Source: Archangium gephyra (GTDB taxonomy: Bacteria; Myxococcota; Myxococcia; Myxococcales; Myxococcaceae). Taken from it: DNA of 64,000 nt. The position numbers and the translations under genes are program-made. The DNA is taken from the NCBI RefSeq assembly GCF_001027285.1, contig NZ_CP011509.1:3294501-3358500 (forward strand), in the 5' to 3' direction. The first letter of the stretch is position 1. Each line of letters starts with the position of its first letter. Below are positions 18,078 through 26,372 of the stretch, in pieces. The notes below the pieces were generated by a model. The model worked only from the letters and a program-made list of their open reading frames with translations. It was not told the DNA's origin and made no database searches.

Positions 18078-19053
18078 CGTCAACGACTCCTTTCGAGGAT
18101 TCGAGGTGGCAGCGGACGAGGTGGTCCGCCGCGGGGTGGTGTTCGGGAGGGCGCGTGGAATGGCAACGCGCATCCGAGTGGGGACAACGGGGAGCGAAGG
18201 CACAGCCATTCGGGGGCACCGGACCCGCCGAGGCCTTCACGGGCAGCGGGGCCCGCAGGAAGTCCGCGCCATCCGGCACGGCCGAGCGCAGCAGCCGCGT
18301 GTACGGGTGCCGGGGGGCCGCGAGGACGTCCGCGGTCCGGCCCGACTCGACGACGCTGCCCGCGTACAGCACCATGACGCGGTCCGCGAGGTGCCGCGCG
18401 CTCGCCAGGTCATGGGTGATGAAGAGGATGCCGATGCCGCGCTCCTTCGTCAGGCCGCGCAGCAGCTGGAGCACCTCCCGCCGGGTGGACACGTCCAGCA
18501 TGGAGGTGGGCTCGTCCGCGATGATGACGTCCGGCTCCACGGCGAGGGCCCGCGCCACGGCCACGCGCTGGCGCTGGCCACCGGACAGCTCATGCGGGAA
18601 GCGCCGGGCGAAGGACTCCGCCGGCGTCAGTCCCACCGACTCGAGCAGCGCGTGGACGCGCGCCTGGAGCTCCGCCCGCGTGGCCCGCCCGTGGCGCAGC
18701 AGGGGCCGCTCCAGGTGGTGGGCCACGGTGTGCACGGGGTTGAGCGAGGCGAACGGATCCTGGAACACCATCTGCACGCGGCCGCGGTAGGCCAGCGAGG
18801 CGCCCTGCCGCTCTCCGGCGAGCACGTCCTCGCCGCCGAGCCGCAGACTCCCGCCATCCGGCGCGTCCAGCCGTGCCAGCACCCGGGCCAGCGTGCTCTT
18901 GCCGCTCCCGGACTCGCCCACGAGCGCGACGATCTCCCCGCGCTCCAGCGTGAAGGACACGCCATTGAGCAGCGTGCGCCGGGAGCGCGAGAGGAAGCCT
19001 CCCACGGGCACGCTGCGCGACAGTCCGGTGACTTCCAGCAGGGGAGGGCTCAT
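18058..19053 (-). CDS. oligopeptide/oligosaccharide-type ABC importer ATPase (OppF/DppF-like)
   Basis: 331-aa ABC ATPase. Walker A is GESGSGKST (46-54), the signature is LSGGQRQR (156-163) and Walker B is VIIADEP (176-182). The C-terminal oligo_HPY region with HPYTRLL and CAFAPRCPHSDARC is typical of Opp/Dpp ATPases; its Cys cluster may bind an iron-sulfur centre. It works with the fused permease-ATPase, the second permease and the binding lipoprotein. Because it is embedded among glycosidases, the cargo is more likely beta-glucan oligosaccharides than peptides, as known for some Opp-type sugar importers. Confidence 0.92.
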   Translation of the reverse strand: MSPPLLEVTGLSRSVPVGGFLSRSRRTLLNGVSFTLERGEIVALVGESGSGKSTLARVLARLDAPDGGSLRLGGEDVLAGERQGASLAYRGRVQMVFQDPFASLNPVHTVAHHLERPLLRHGRATRAELQARVHALLESVGLTPAESFARRFPHELSGGQRQRVAVARALAVEPDVIIADEPTSMLDVSTRREVLQLLRGLTKERGIGILFITHDLASARHLADRVMVLYAGSVVESGRTADVLAAPRHPYTRLLRSAVPDGADFLRAPLPVKASAGPVPPNGCAFAPRCPHSDARCHSTRPPEHHPAADHLVRCHLESSKGVVDDAAVSS

Positions 19054-20813
19054 CGGGGGCCTCCTGGGAGCGCGGCCCGGGCGGGCGCCGGCACGTCGTT
19101 GGCCGCGAGCGTGAGGTCCGGTGACGGCTCGGCCACGTCGCTGGCGCTGAGGTGGGGGAAGGACGACAGCAGCAGCCGCGTGTACGGGTGGCGGGCCCCG
19201 GTGCGCAGGCGCTCCGAGGTGTCCACCTCCACCAGCTTGCCGCCCTGGAGGATGCCCACGCGGTCGGAGAGCGCGAGCAGCAGCGGCAGGTCATGGGTGA
19301 TGAAGAGGACGGCGAAGCCCAGCCGATCCTTCAGCTCGATCATCCGCTGGAGCAGCTCCTTCTGCACCACCACGTCCAGCGCGGTGGTGGGCTCGTCCAT
19401 CACCACCAGCTTGGGTTCCAGCACGAGCGCGAGCGCGATGCCCACCCGCTGGCGCATGCCGCCCGAGAGCTGGTGCGGCCAGGCATTCACCAGCTCCGGC
19501 GACAGGCCCACCATGGCCAGCAGCTCCCGTGCCCGGGCATAGGAGGCCGTCCGCGAGGTGCGCCCGTGCGCCGCCAGCGTGTCGTGGAACTGCTCGCCCA
19601 GCGTGAGCACGGGGTTGAGCGCGCTCATGGCGCTCTGGAACACCATGGACACCTGGGACCAGCGGAAGGCGCGCAGCGCGTGGGCATCCAGGGCCGTGAC
19701 GTCCGTGCCGTTGAACAGGATGCGTCCCTGGGTGATGCGCGCGGCGGGCGGCAGCAGGCGCAGCAGCCCGAAGCCGATGGTGGACTTGCCGCTGCCGGAC
19801 TCGCCGGCCAGGCCGAACACCTCTCCGGGCGCGATGTCGAAGGACACCGTGTCCACCACGCGGGAGGGGCCACGCTCCGTCGCGTAGTCGATGCACAGCT
19901 CGCGCACGCTCAGCAGCACACCGGGCGCCTGGGGCTCGCCCTGCGCGGCCGTCACCACCGGGGTGATGGGGGCCACGGCCGGAGGGGCCTTGAGCGCCGG
20001 GTTGGTCAGCTCGTCGATGGCGGAGCTGAGCAGCGTCAGCGAGAAGCCGACCAGGGCGATGCACACGCCGGTGGGGACGAAGATCCACCACGAGCGCGTC
20101 AGCAGCGCCGCGTCATTGGAGGCCCAGTAGAGGTTGGTGCCCCACGTCACCGCGCCCACGTCTCCCAGGCCGAGGAACTCCAGGCCCACCTGGGCACCCA
20201 CCGCGTAGAGCGTGTTGCCGATGAAGGAGGAGCCGAGCAGCGAGGCCATGTTCGGCAGCAGCTCCCGGGCGATGATGCGGGCCCGGCTCTCGCCCGCCAC
20301 CAGCGCGGCGGCCACGAAGTCCCGGTTGCGCAGGGACAGCGCCTCGGCGCGGAAGACGCGGGCGTTCCACGCCCAGCCCGCCACCGTCAGCACGGCCACC
20401 ATGCGCAGCGGACCGGACGGCAGGTACGCGCCCAGGACGATGGCCAGCGGCAGTCCGGGAATGACGAGGAACACGTTGGTGGTGAGCGACAGCGCGTCAT
20501 CCACCCGGCGGCCCAGGTAGCCGGCCGTCACGCCGATGAGCGCGCCCACCAGGGTGACGAGCAGGCCCACGGCGAAGCCAATCGCGAGCGTCTCGCGCGC
20601 ACCCACCACCGTCTGCGCGAGCACGTCCTGTCCCTGGCCCGTCGTCCCGAAGAGGTGGGCGCTGGAAGGCGGCTGGTGGGGGCGGCCCGCCAGGTCGCTC
20701 GGGTCCATCACCAGCCAGGGCCCCACCAGGGCCAGGACGAGGAAGAACAGCAGGATGCTCCCACCCACCGCGGCCTTCCGGTGGCGGAGCAGGCGTCGGA
20801 TGGAGTCACGCAT
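19050..20813 (-). CDS. fused ABC permease (DppC-like) and ATPase (DppD-like)
   Basis: 587 aa. Residues 1-275 are a DppC-type inner-membrane permease with about six hydrophobic segments and the EAA-loop region DFVAAALVAGESRARII near 165-181. After an Ala/Pro linker (about 276-300) comes a complete ABC ATPase: Walker A GESGSGKST (337-345), signature LSGGMRQR (449-456), Walker B VVMDEPT (470-476). These two parts are usually separate genes. The fusion is in one frame with no sign of a sequencing artefact. ATGA overlap with the next ATPase gene; 8-bp overlap with the preceding permease. Confidence 0.93.
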   Translation of the reverse strand: MRDSIRRLLRHRKAAVGGSILLFFLVLALVGPWLVMDPSDLAGRPHQPPSSAHLFGTTGQGQDVLAQTVVGARETLAIGFAVGLLVTLVGALIGVTAGYLGRRVDDALSLTTNVFLVIPGLPLAIVLGAYLPSGPLRMVAVLTVAGWAWNARVFRAEALSLRNRDFVAAALVAGESRARIIARELLPNMASLLGSSFIGNTLYAVGAQVGLEFLGLGDVGAVTWGTNLYWASNDAALLTRSWWIFVPTGVCIALVGFSLTLLSSAIDELTNPALKAPPAVAPITPVVTAAQGEPQAPGVLLSVRELCIDYATERGPSRVVDTVSFDIAPGEVFGLAGESGSGKSTIGFGLLRLLPPAARITQGRILFNGTDVTALDAHALRAFRWSQVSMVFQSAMSALNPVLTLGEQFHDTLAAHGRTSRTASYARARELLAMVGLSPELVNAWPHQLSGGMRQRVGIALALVLEPKLVVMDEPTTALDVVVQKELLQRMIELKDRLGFAVLFITHDLPLLLALSDRVGILQGGKLVEVDTSERLRTGARHPYTRLLLSSFPHLSASDVAEPSPDLTLAANDVPAPARAALPGGPR

Positions 20814-21786
20814 GGGCGCGGGTCCTCGGGTCCAGCCAGAGGCAGAGCAGGTCCACTGCGAAGTTGGCGGCGAGCACCGCCAGGGTGATGACCAGGAAGA
20901 GCCCCTGCATGAGCGGGTAGTCCTGGTTGCGCACCGCGAGGATGAGCAGGTACCCGGTGCCGGGGTAGGAGAAGACGATCTCCGTCAGCAGCGAGCCGCT
21001 CAGTACGAAGCCCAGCGCCATGCCGAAGCCGGTGACGTTGGGCAGCAGCGCGTTGCGCGCGGCGTAGCGGAACATCACCTGGCGCGGGGGCAGCCCCTTG
21101 GCGTGGGCCAGCCGGAGGGTGTCCGTGCCCAGCGTGGCCACCATGGTGTTGCGCATGCTCAGCATCCACCCGCCCAGCGTGGCCACCACGATGGAGACGG
21201 CCGGGAGCACCGCGTGCCGGGCCACGTCCGCCACGAAGGTGAAGGACAGCCCCGGCTCCAGGTCATGCGAGTACGCGTGGCGCAGGGGGAACCAGCCGAG
21301 CCCGAAGCCGAAGAGGTACAGGGCCAGCATGGCCAGCCAGAAGTAGGGGAAGGCCCCGAGGAAGGCGAACGCGGGCGCCGCCACCGAGTCCAGCCACCCG
21401 CCGCGGTTCCACGCCGCGAACACCCCGAGCAGGGAGCCCACCACGAAGCTGACGATGACCGCGCACCCGGCCAGCCCCAGCGTCCACACCAGCCCCGTGC
21501 CGATGACCTCCGACACGCGGGACGGGTAGTACGCGTAGGACAGTCCCAGGTCTCCGGTGAGCAGGTGCTTGAGGTACGTGAAGTACTGCATGTACAGCGG
21601 CGCATCCGTGAAGCCGAAGGCGGCGCGCAGGGCGTCCATGGCCTCGGGCTGCACCCGGCCCTCGAAGCGCGCGAACATCGCGGAGGCGGGGTCTCCCGGG
21701 GCCAGCCGGGGGATGACGAAGTTCAGCGTGAGCGAGGCCCACGCGGCGATGAGATAGAAGCCGAGCCGCCGGAGGACGTAGTGCAT
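20806..21786 (-). CDS. ABC importer permease (DppB-like)
   Basis: 326-aa inner-membrane permease of the Opp/Dpp class. It begins MHYVLRRLGFYLIAAWASLTLNF, has the conserved PGDP at 30-33, about six transmembrane segments, and the EAA-type loop TDTLRLAHAKGLPPRQVMFRYAARNALLPN near 222-251. It pairs with the DppC-like half of the fused protein to form the channel. The stop overlaps the start of the fused gene by 8 bp, and its start lies 1 bp after the binding-protein gene. Confidence 0.93.
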   Translation of the reverse strand: MHYVLRRLGFYLIAAWASLTLNFVIPRLAPGDPASAMFARFEGRVQPEAMDALRAAFGFTDAPLYMQYFTYLKHLLTGDLGLSYAYYPSRVSEVIGTGLVWTLGLAGCAVIVSFVVGSLLGVFAAWNRGGWLDSVAAPAFAFLGAFPYFWLAMLALYLFGFGLGWFPLRHAYSHDLEPGLSFTFVADVARHAVLPAVSIVVATLGGWMLSMRNTMVATLGTDTLRLAHAKGLPPRQVMFRYAARNALLPNVTGFGMALGFVLSGSLLTEIVFSYPGTGYLLILAVRNQDYPLMQGLFLVITLAVLAANFAVDLLCLWLDPRTRAHA

Positions 21787-21787
21787 C

Positions 21788-23449
21788 TCAGGGCTCCCTC
21801 GGGGCGAGCGCCGTCAGCACCAGCAGGCTGTCGGGCTCGGCGTGGGGGGACAGGCGCGCGTAGGGATTCTGCGCGCTCGGAAAGCCGGTGAAGCGCTTGG
21901 AGCTGGCCTCGCCCCAGGAGGGGTTGGGGAAGAGGGGAATGGCCGGCGCCAGCTCGGAGAAGCGCCGCTGCACCCCGGCCATCAGCTCCTTCTGCTTCTC
22001 GGGCGAGCTCTCCGTCTCGAAGCGCGTCAGCAGGGCGTCCGCCTCCACGTCGCCGAAGCGGTGCCAGTTGGCCGCCGCCACCTCGCCCACCGGGCGCACC
22101 GTGCGCGGCGACAGCAGCCACTTGTAGAAGGTGTACGGCGTGGGCCCGTCCAGTGACCAGGCGATGGCGAGCTGGAACTCCCCCTTCTGCAGGCGCGCGT
22201 ACCAGGCGCCGAACTCGTACGTCTTCAGGTGGGCCTGGATGCCCAGCTTGCGCAGGTCGCGGGCCAGCACCTGCCCGGCGCGCACCCAGTCCGACCAGCC
22301 GCCCACCACCTCGAGCTCCAGCTCCAGCGGCTGTCCGTCCGGCATGCGCCGCAGGCCGTCCGGGCCGCGCGTGAGGCCCGCCTCGTCCATCAGCCGGTTG
22401 GCGGCCGCCTCGTCATGGCGCACCCACGCGCCGCTGGCGGCCTCGGCGTCCCGCCAGCCCGTATAGGAGTCATTGAGGGCCGTGGCATCCGCCGGGCGCG
22501 TGTAGCCGTACATGGCGATGTCCACCAGCCGCTCCCGGTCCAGCGCCATGCTCAGCGCCTTGCGCACGCGCACGTCGTTGAAGGGCGGCCGCGTGGTGTT
22601 GGGGTAGAGGAAGACGGTGCTGCCATAGAGCGGGAACCAGCGCGTGTGGTGCTCCGGATCGCGGGAGACGAAGGTGCGGTCCACCGCGGGCACGAAGTTG
22701 CCGGCCCAGTCCACCTCGCCCTCCACCAGCGCCAGGTTGGCCTGGTCATTGGTGGGGAAGGCCAGGAAGCGCAGCGCGGAGACGGCCGGCTTGCCGGGCT
22801 GCCAGTAGTTCGGGTTGCGCCCCAGCTCGTACACCTGGTTTCGGAAGACGTTCACCTGGGTGAAGGGCCCCGTGCCCACCGGCTCCGGGTTGGTGAACGT
22901 CACCGGATCCGCCACCTTCTCCCAGACGTGGCGCGGGACGATGGGCTGGTGCGCCAGCTCCGAGAAGCCGGGGATGTAGACGCGGGAGAACTGGAACGCC
23001 ACCGCGTGCGTCCCCTCCGCGCGCACGTCCTCCAGGAAGCGCCACGCGCCGCCCGCGTCCAGCGCGGGGTGCTTCTTGAGCAGCTGGAAGGTGAAGGCCA
23101 CGTCCCCGGCCGTGAAGGGCCGCCCGTCGCTCCAGCGCACGCCCTCGCGCAGGGTGAAGCGCAGCGTCCGGTGATCCTCGGACCAGGCGTGCGCCGTGGC
23201 CAGCCACGGTGTCCACTGGCCGGTGGAGGGGATGAACACCTCCATGCACTCGTAGACGCCGGCCCGCGTGGGCCAGCGAGACCCCGCCCCGGTGAAGAGC
23301 GGGTTGAAGTTGCGCACCCACGCGCTCTGCTGTTCCACGGAGACGAACAGCGTGCCCGGCTGACGCGGGCGGGGCTCCGAGGAGGTGCAGGAGGCCACCA
23401 GCAGCGCCACCAGCAGCACCACGGGCACCAGCAGGAGCGCGGACTTCAT
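21788..23449 (-). CDS. substrate-binding lipoprotein of the ABC importer (SBP family 5)
   Basis: 553-aa lipoprotein (lipobox LVASC, Cys21) of the DppA/OppA-type family 5 binding proteins. Family signatures visible are LATAHAWSEDHRTLRFTLREG with VRWSDGRPFTAGDVAFTF (about 80-120), NPEPVGTGPF, and NDVRVRKALSMALDRERLV. Family members bind peptides, but several bacterial ones bind cello- or laminari-oligosaccharides. The GH16/GH1 context favours a glucan oligosaccharide here. It overlaps the GH16 gene by ATGA. Confidence 0.92.
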   Translation of the reverse strand: MKSALLLVPVVLLVALLVASCTSSEPRPRQPGTLFVSVEQQSAWVRNFNPLFTGAGSRWPTRAGVYECMEVFIPSTGQWTPWLATAHAWSEDHRTLRFTLREGVRWSDGRPFTAGDVAFTFQLLKKHPALDAGGAWRFLEDVRAEGTHAVAFQFSRVYIPGFSELAHQPIVPRHVWEKVADPVTFTNPEPVGTGPFTQVNVFRNQVYELGRNPNYWQPGKPAVSALRFLAFPTNDQANLALVEGEVDWAGNFVPAVDRTFVSRDPEHHTRWFPLYGSTVFLYPNTTRPPFNDVRVRKALSMALDRERLVDIAMYGYTRPADATALNDSYTGWRDAEAASGAWVRHDEAAANRLMDEAGLTRGPDGLRRMPDGQPLELELEVVGGWSDWVRAGQVLARDLRKLGIQAHLKTYEFGAWYARLQKGEFQLAIAWSLDGPTPYTFYKWLLSPRTVRPVGEVAAANWHRFGDVEADALLTRFETESSPEKQKELMAGVQRRFSELAPAIPLFPNPSWGEASSKRFTGFPSAQNPYARLSPHAEPDSLLVLTALAPREP

Positions 23450-24291
23450 GGGGCCCTCGAGTAGACGCGGACGTAGTCCACCTTCATCTGCTGAGGGAAC
23501 ACGGTGGTGCTGTCCGGCGGCCCCACGAAGCCACCGCCCACCGCCACGTTGAGGATGATGAAGTGCGGATGGTCATACACCCACCGCGTCCCGGCGGGCA
23601 GGCGCGCGGGCGTCGCCTCGAAGAAGGTGACGCCGTCCAGCATCCAGCGGATGCGGTTCGGATCCCACTCCACGGCGTAGATGTGGAAGCCCTCGTAGAG
23701 CTTCCCGCCGCTGACGGCGTGCTCCAGGCCGAGGTTGTCCCCGCCCGAGTAGCCCGGCCCGTGCAGCGAGCCGCGGATGAGGGCGGGCAGCTGGCCCCGG
23801 TACTCCAGGATGTCGATCTCCCCGCACTCCGGCCAGCCCACCTCCCCGATGTTGCTGCCCAGCAGCCAGAACGCCGGCCAGATGCCGCGGCCCACGGGCA
23901 GCTGGATGCGTGCCTCGAACCGGCCATAGGCCTGCTCGAAGCGCCCGCTCGTGTTGATGCGCGCGGACGTGTAGCTGCGGCCCTGGTAGCTCTCCTTGCG
24001 CGCGGTGATGACGAGGTTGCCGGTGCCGTCCACCGAGACGTTCTCCGGCCTCGCGGTGTCGAACTCCAGCTGCTCGTTGCCCCAGCCGTGTCCTCCCACG
24101 TCGTGCACCCAGCGGTCCGCGGAGGGCGGGGTGCCCGCCGGCCCGTCGAACTCGTCCTGCCACACCAGCTCCCAGTCGGAGCCGGGCTGCGAGATGGGCG
24201 TCACGTCGGGCTTGTTGACCCGGTTGGCCGCCGGATCACATGCGAGTGTGCCGAGGACGGCGAGCCACGGGAGGAGACGGAGTCGGATCAT
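23446..24291 (-). CDS. GH16 endo-beta-1,3(4)-glucanase lipoprotein (laminarinase-like)
   Basis: 281-aa lipoprotein (lipobox GTLAC, Cys18) with a single GH16 jelly-roll domain. The catalytic ExDxxE is GEIDILE, with Glu158 (nucleophile), Asp160 and Glu163 (acid/base). WVHDVGGHGWGNEQLEF, ARIQLPVGRGIWPAFWLL and HFIILNVAVGG are typical of bacterial laminarinases and lichenases. It should cut long beta-glucans at the cell surface to feed the ABC importer. No carbohydrate-binding module is attached; one is present in the divergent di-haem protein. ATGA overlaps at both ends couple it to the regulator and the binding protein. Confidence 0.95.
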   Translation of the reverse strand: MIRLRLLPWLAVLGTLACDPAANRVNKPDVTPISQPGSDWELVWQDEFDGPAGTPPSADRWVHDVGGHGWGNEQLEFDTARPENVSVDGTGNLVITARKESYQGRSYTSARINTSGRFEQAYGRFEARIQLPVGRGIWPAFWLLGSNIGEVGWPECGEIDILEYRGQLPALIRGSLHGPGYSGGDNLGLEHAVSGGKLYEGFHIYAVEWDPNRIRWMLDGVTFFEATPARLPAGTRWVYDHPHFIILNVAVGGGFVGPPDSTTVFPQQMKVDYVRVYSRAP

Positions 24292-25517
24292 GCTGTCTTC
24301 CGGACGTGTTGAAGGGGAAAGAGGGAGCGGTCGCGCAGCGCCGCCTGGAGCACGAGGGTGGCCGCGCCGACCGCGATGGCCCGGTCTCCCAGCGCGGAGG
24401 TGACGATGCGCGTCTCCGCCATGGAGGTGGACAGCGCCCGCTTGCGCACGGACGCGCGCAATGGATCCAGCAGCAGGTCTCCCACCGAGGAGATCTCACC
24501 GCCGAGCACGACGATGGCCGGGTTGAGCAGGTTGAGCAGACCCGCCACGGCGATGCCCAGGTAGTGCCCCAGGCTGTCGATGACCTGCCGGGCGGCCGGC
24601 TCGCCCGCGCGCGCGCCTTCCACCAGCTCGCGAACCGTGGGCGCACGGCGGCCCTTCTGGCCCATCAGCTCCCGGGCGCGCTCCACCAACGGCACGGTGC
24701 CAATGAGGGTGACGAGGCACCCGCGCAGCCCGCACACGCACTGCTGGCCGGCGGGATCCACGGCGATGTGGCTGATCTCACCCGCGGTGCCGCCCGAGCC
24801 CCGGTAGACGTCTCCGTGGATGATGAAGCCGGCGCCAATACCCGTGCCCAGCTTGATGTACGTCAGATCCTCGCCCCCGACGCCCGCGCCCCAGTAGCGC
24901 TCCGACAGCGCGCCCAGGTTGGCGTCGTTGTCCACCAGCACCGGCAGGTGGAAGGCGGACTTGAGCGAGTCCTGCACGTCGTAATCGCGCCACGCCGGCA
25001 CGATGAGCGGGGACAGCTTGCCCGGGGTGGACGGGTGGACGGGGCTCGGCACGGCCACGCCCATGCCCAGCACGGAGCGGCGCGGCACGCGCTCGGCGTC
25101 CAGGCACTCCTGCACCAGTTCCTTCACCTTCTGGAGCGTGCCCCGGGGGTCCTCGCGCACCGCATGGGGGGTGTGCCGGTGGGCGCGCACGCGCCCGCGC
25201 AGGTCCGTCAGGACGACCGTCACGTGCGTGGCACCCATCTCCACGCCGATGATGCTGAAGGCATCGTCACAGAAGCCGATGAGGGTAGGGCGGCGGCCCC
25301 CACGCGACACCCCGGCGCCGATGTTGCGCACCAGGCCGGAGTGCTCCAGGTCCGCGACGATGGCGGACACCGTCGACGGGCTCAGCTCCGTGCGCCGGGC
25401 GATCTCCGCCCGCGACAGCTGCTGCTCGCGCCAGATCATGTTCAGCAACAGGCTGCTGTTCTGCGCGCGCATGCCCGCCGCGTCGACCGTCGTCGTTTCC
25501 GCCGTTCCCACTTTCAT
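24288..25517 (-). CDS. ROK-family transcriptional regulator
   Basis: 409-aa regulator. An N-terminal winged helix-turn-helix (about 18-80; SRAEIARRTELSPSTVSAIVADLE) precedes a ROK sugar-kinase-like domain with DNDANLGAL (Asp198), GEISHI (His250) and the zinc motif CVCGLRGC (260-267). The start MKVGTAE was chosen over one six codons earlier because it makes an ATGA overlap with the upstream lipoprotein gene, as across the rest of the operon. ROK regulators are usually sugar-released repressors. Inferred: it senses a glucose- or beta-glucoside-type sugar and controls this operon through the palindrome near 26130-26149. Confidence 0.92.
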   Translation of the reverse strand: MKVGTAETTTVDAAGMRAQNSSLLLNMIWREQQLSRAEIARRTELSPSTVSAIVADLEHSGLVRNIGAGVSRGGRRPTLIGFCDDAFSIIGVEMGATHVTVVLTDLRGRVRAHRHTPHAVREDPRGTLQKVKELVQECLDAERVPRRSVLGMGVAVPSPVHPSTPGKLSPLIVPAWRDYDVQDSLKSAFHLPVLVDNDANLGALSERYWGAGVGGEDLTYIKLGTGIGAGFIIHGDVYRGSGGTAGEISHIAVDPAGQQCVCGLRGCLVTLIGTVPLVERARELMGQKGRRAPTVRELVEGARAGEPAARQVIDSLGHYLGIAVAGLLNLLNPAIVVLGGEISSVGDLLLDPLRASVRKRALSTSMAETRIVTSALGDRAIAVGAATLVLQAALRDRSLFPLQHVRKTA

Positions 25518-25909
25518 CGTGCGCTCACGCTCCATTCGGCCGCGCGGGAGCTGTGGGAGGGGGCGCCGAAGCCACCCACCACCTTCCCGTATGCGACGCG
25601 GCTGGCGCCGATTGTGTCCTGCTTCGGCTCCCTCGTGAGCGGGACTTCCTCCACTTTCAGCCCGAAGCCCTCCATGGCCGGCCCCATGCCCACCAGGAAG
25701 GGGGCCTTCTCGTGATCCGTTGCGCCCCAGGCGGAGAAAGACACCGGGGGTGCGCCTTTCGGGCGCTCGGAACCCGCCGGAGAGCTCATCCGCGTGCCGG
25801 GATTCGGCCGGGGCTTCTCAGCGGGGGCGCACGCGCCGAGCAGGCCCAGCACCGCGAACACTCCCGCGGCTGCCCAGGTCCACTCGAAGTGCTTGTGCCG
25901 CCGCTGCAT
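25514..25909 (-). CDS. small lipoprotein, first gene of the beta-glucan operon
   Basis: 131-aa protein with a lipoprotein signal (hydrophobic 12-26, LLGAC, Cys27) and a low-complexity Pro/Ser/Gly tail of about 100 aa. No known family. GGAGGGGAG lies 3-4 nt upstream of the start codon, a strong Shine-Dalgarno sequence. It overlaps the ROK gene by ATGA. As the leading gene it may mainly secure translation of the regulator, but a surface role is possible. Confidence 0.65.
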   Translation of the reverse strand: MQRRHKHFEWTWAAAGVFAVLGLLGACAPAEKPRPNPGTRMSSPAGSERPKGAPPVSFSAWGATDHEKAPFLVGMGPAMEGFGLKVEEVPLTREPKQDTIGASRVAYGKVVGGFGAPSHSSRAAEWSVSAR

Positions 25910-26372
25910 GGCTCCCCTCCGCTACTGGATGGCTTCGTACGCACGACGAAGAAACTGGATGCCGCCGGAAACCCGGCAGGCGTTGCGCGCCGCGTCACCG
26001 TGGACGCTCCGCGTCAGAGGAAAACAGCCCCTGACACACGTCCGGTCCGGCTGACCGCGCCTCCGGCTCCCTCCCCCTCCCTTCACCCACGCACCCAAGT
26101 TCGTTCGAGTGATGAAGAAAGTACCAGCCACTTGCTAGTGATTGCAAGTATCCCGGTGGTTGCAGGTGGGGGAGCTGCGCGCATCCGCGCATGACGCGCC
26201 GCGCCGCGCCGTCAGCCGCGAAATGCGGCCACTGTTACAAACTCAACATTATTAGGTGGGTTTACCGAACTCTATAGGAATTCGGGCCTACGAGCCTAAC
26301 ATGGGGACTTCCTTCGGACGGTGGAGTTTCTCATGTGCCCGTGCGGAGGACTCGACCGGAGAGAAAAACCAT
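25910..26372. promoter_or_regulatory. 463-bp divergent control region of the beta-glucan locus
   Basis: No protein gene is convincing here. It separates the 11-gene operon from the CBM56/di-haem gene. The left half is GC-rich leader DNA. Positions 26100-26150 carry a palindrome inside a leftward promoter, and 26230-26290 is unusually AT-rich (ACAAACTCAACATTATTAG), likely the rightward promoter zone, although I see no clean -35/-10 pair there. Confidence 0.6.
26118..26149 (-). promoter_or_regulatory. predicted promoter and ROK operator of the beta-glucan operon
   Basis: Reading leftward, TTGCAA (26147-26142) and TACTTT (26123-26118) are 18 bp apart, a fair sigma70-type pair. A 6-bp inverted repeat, ACTTGC at 26130-26135 and GCAAGT at 26144-26149 with an 8-bp spacer, overlaps the -35 box and promoter spacer. 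A repressor bound there would block RNA polymerase. Assignment to the ROK protein is inference from location. Confidence 0.5.
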
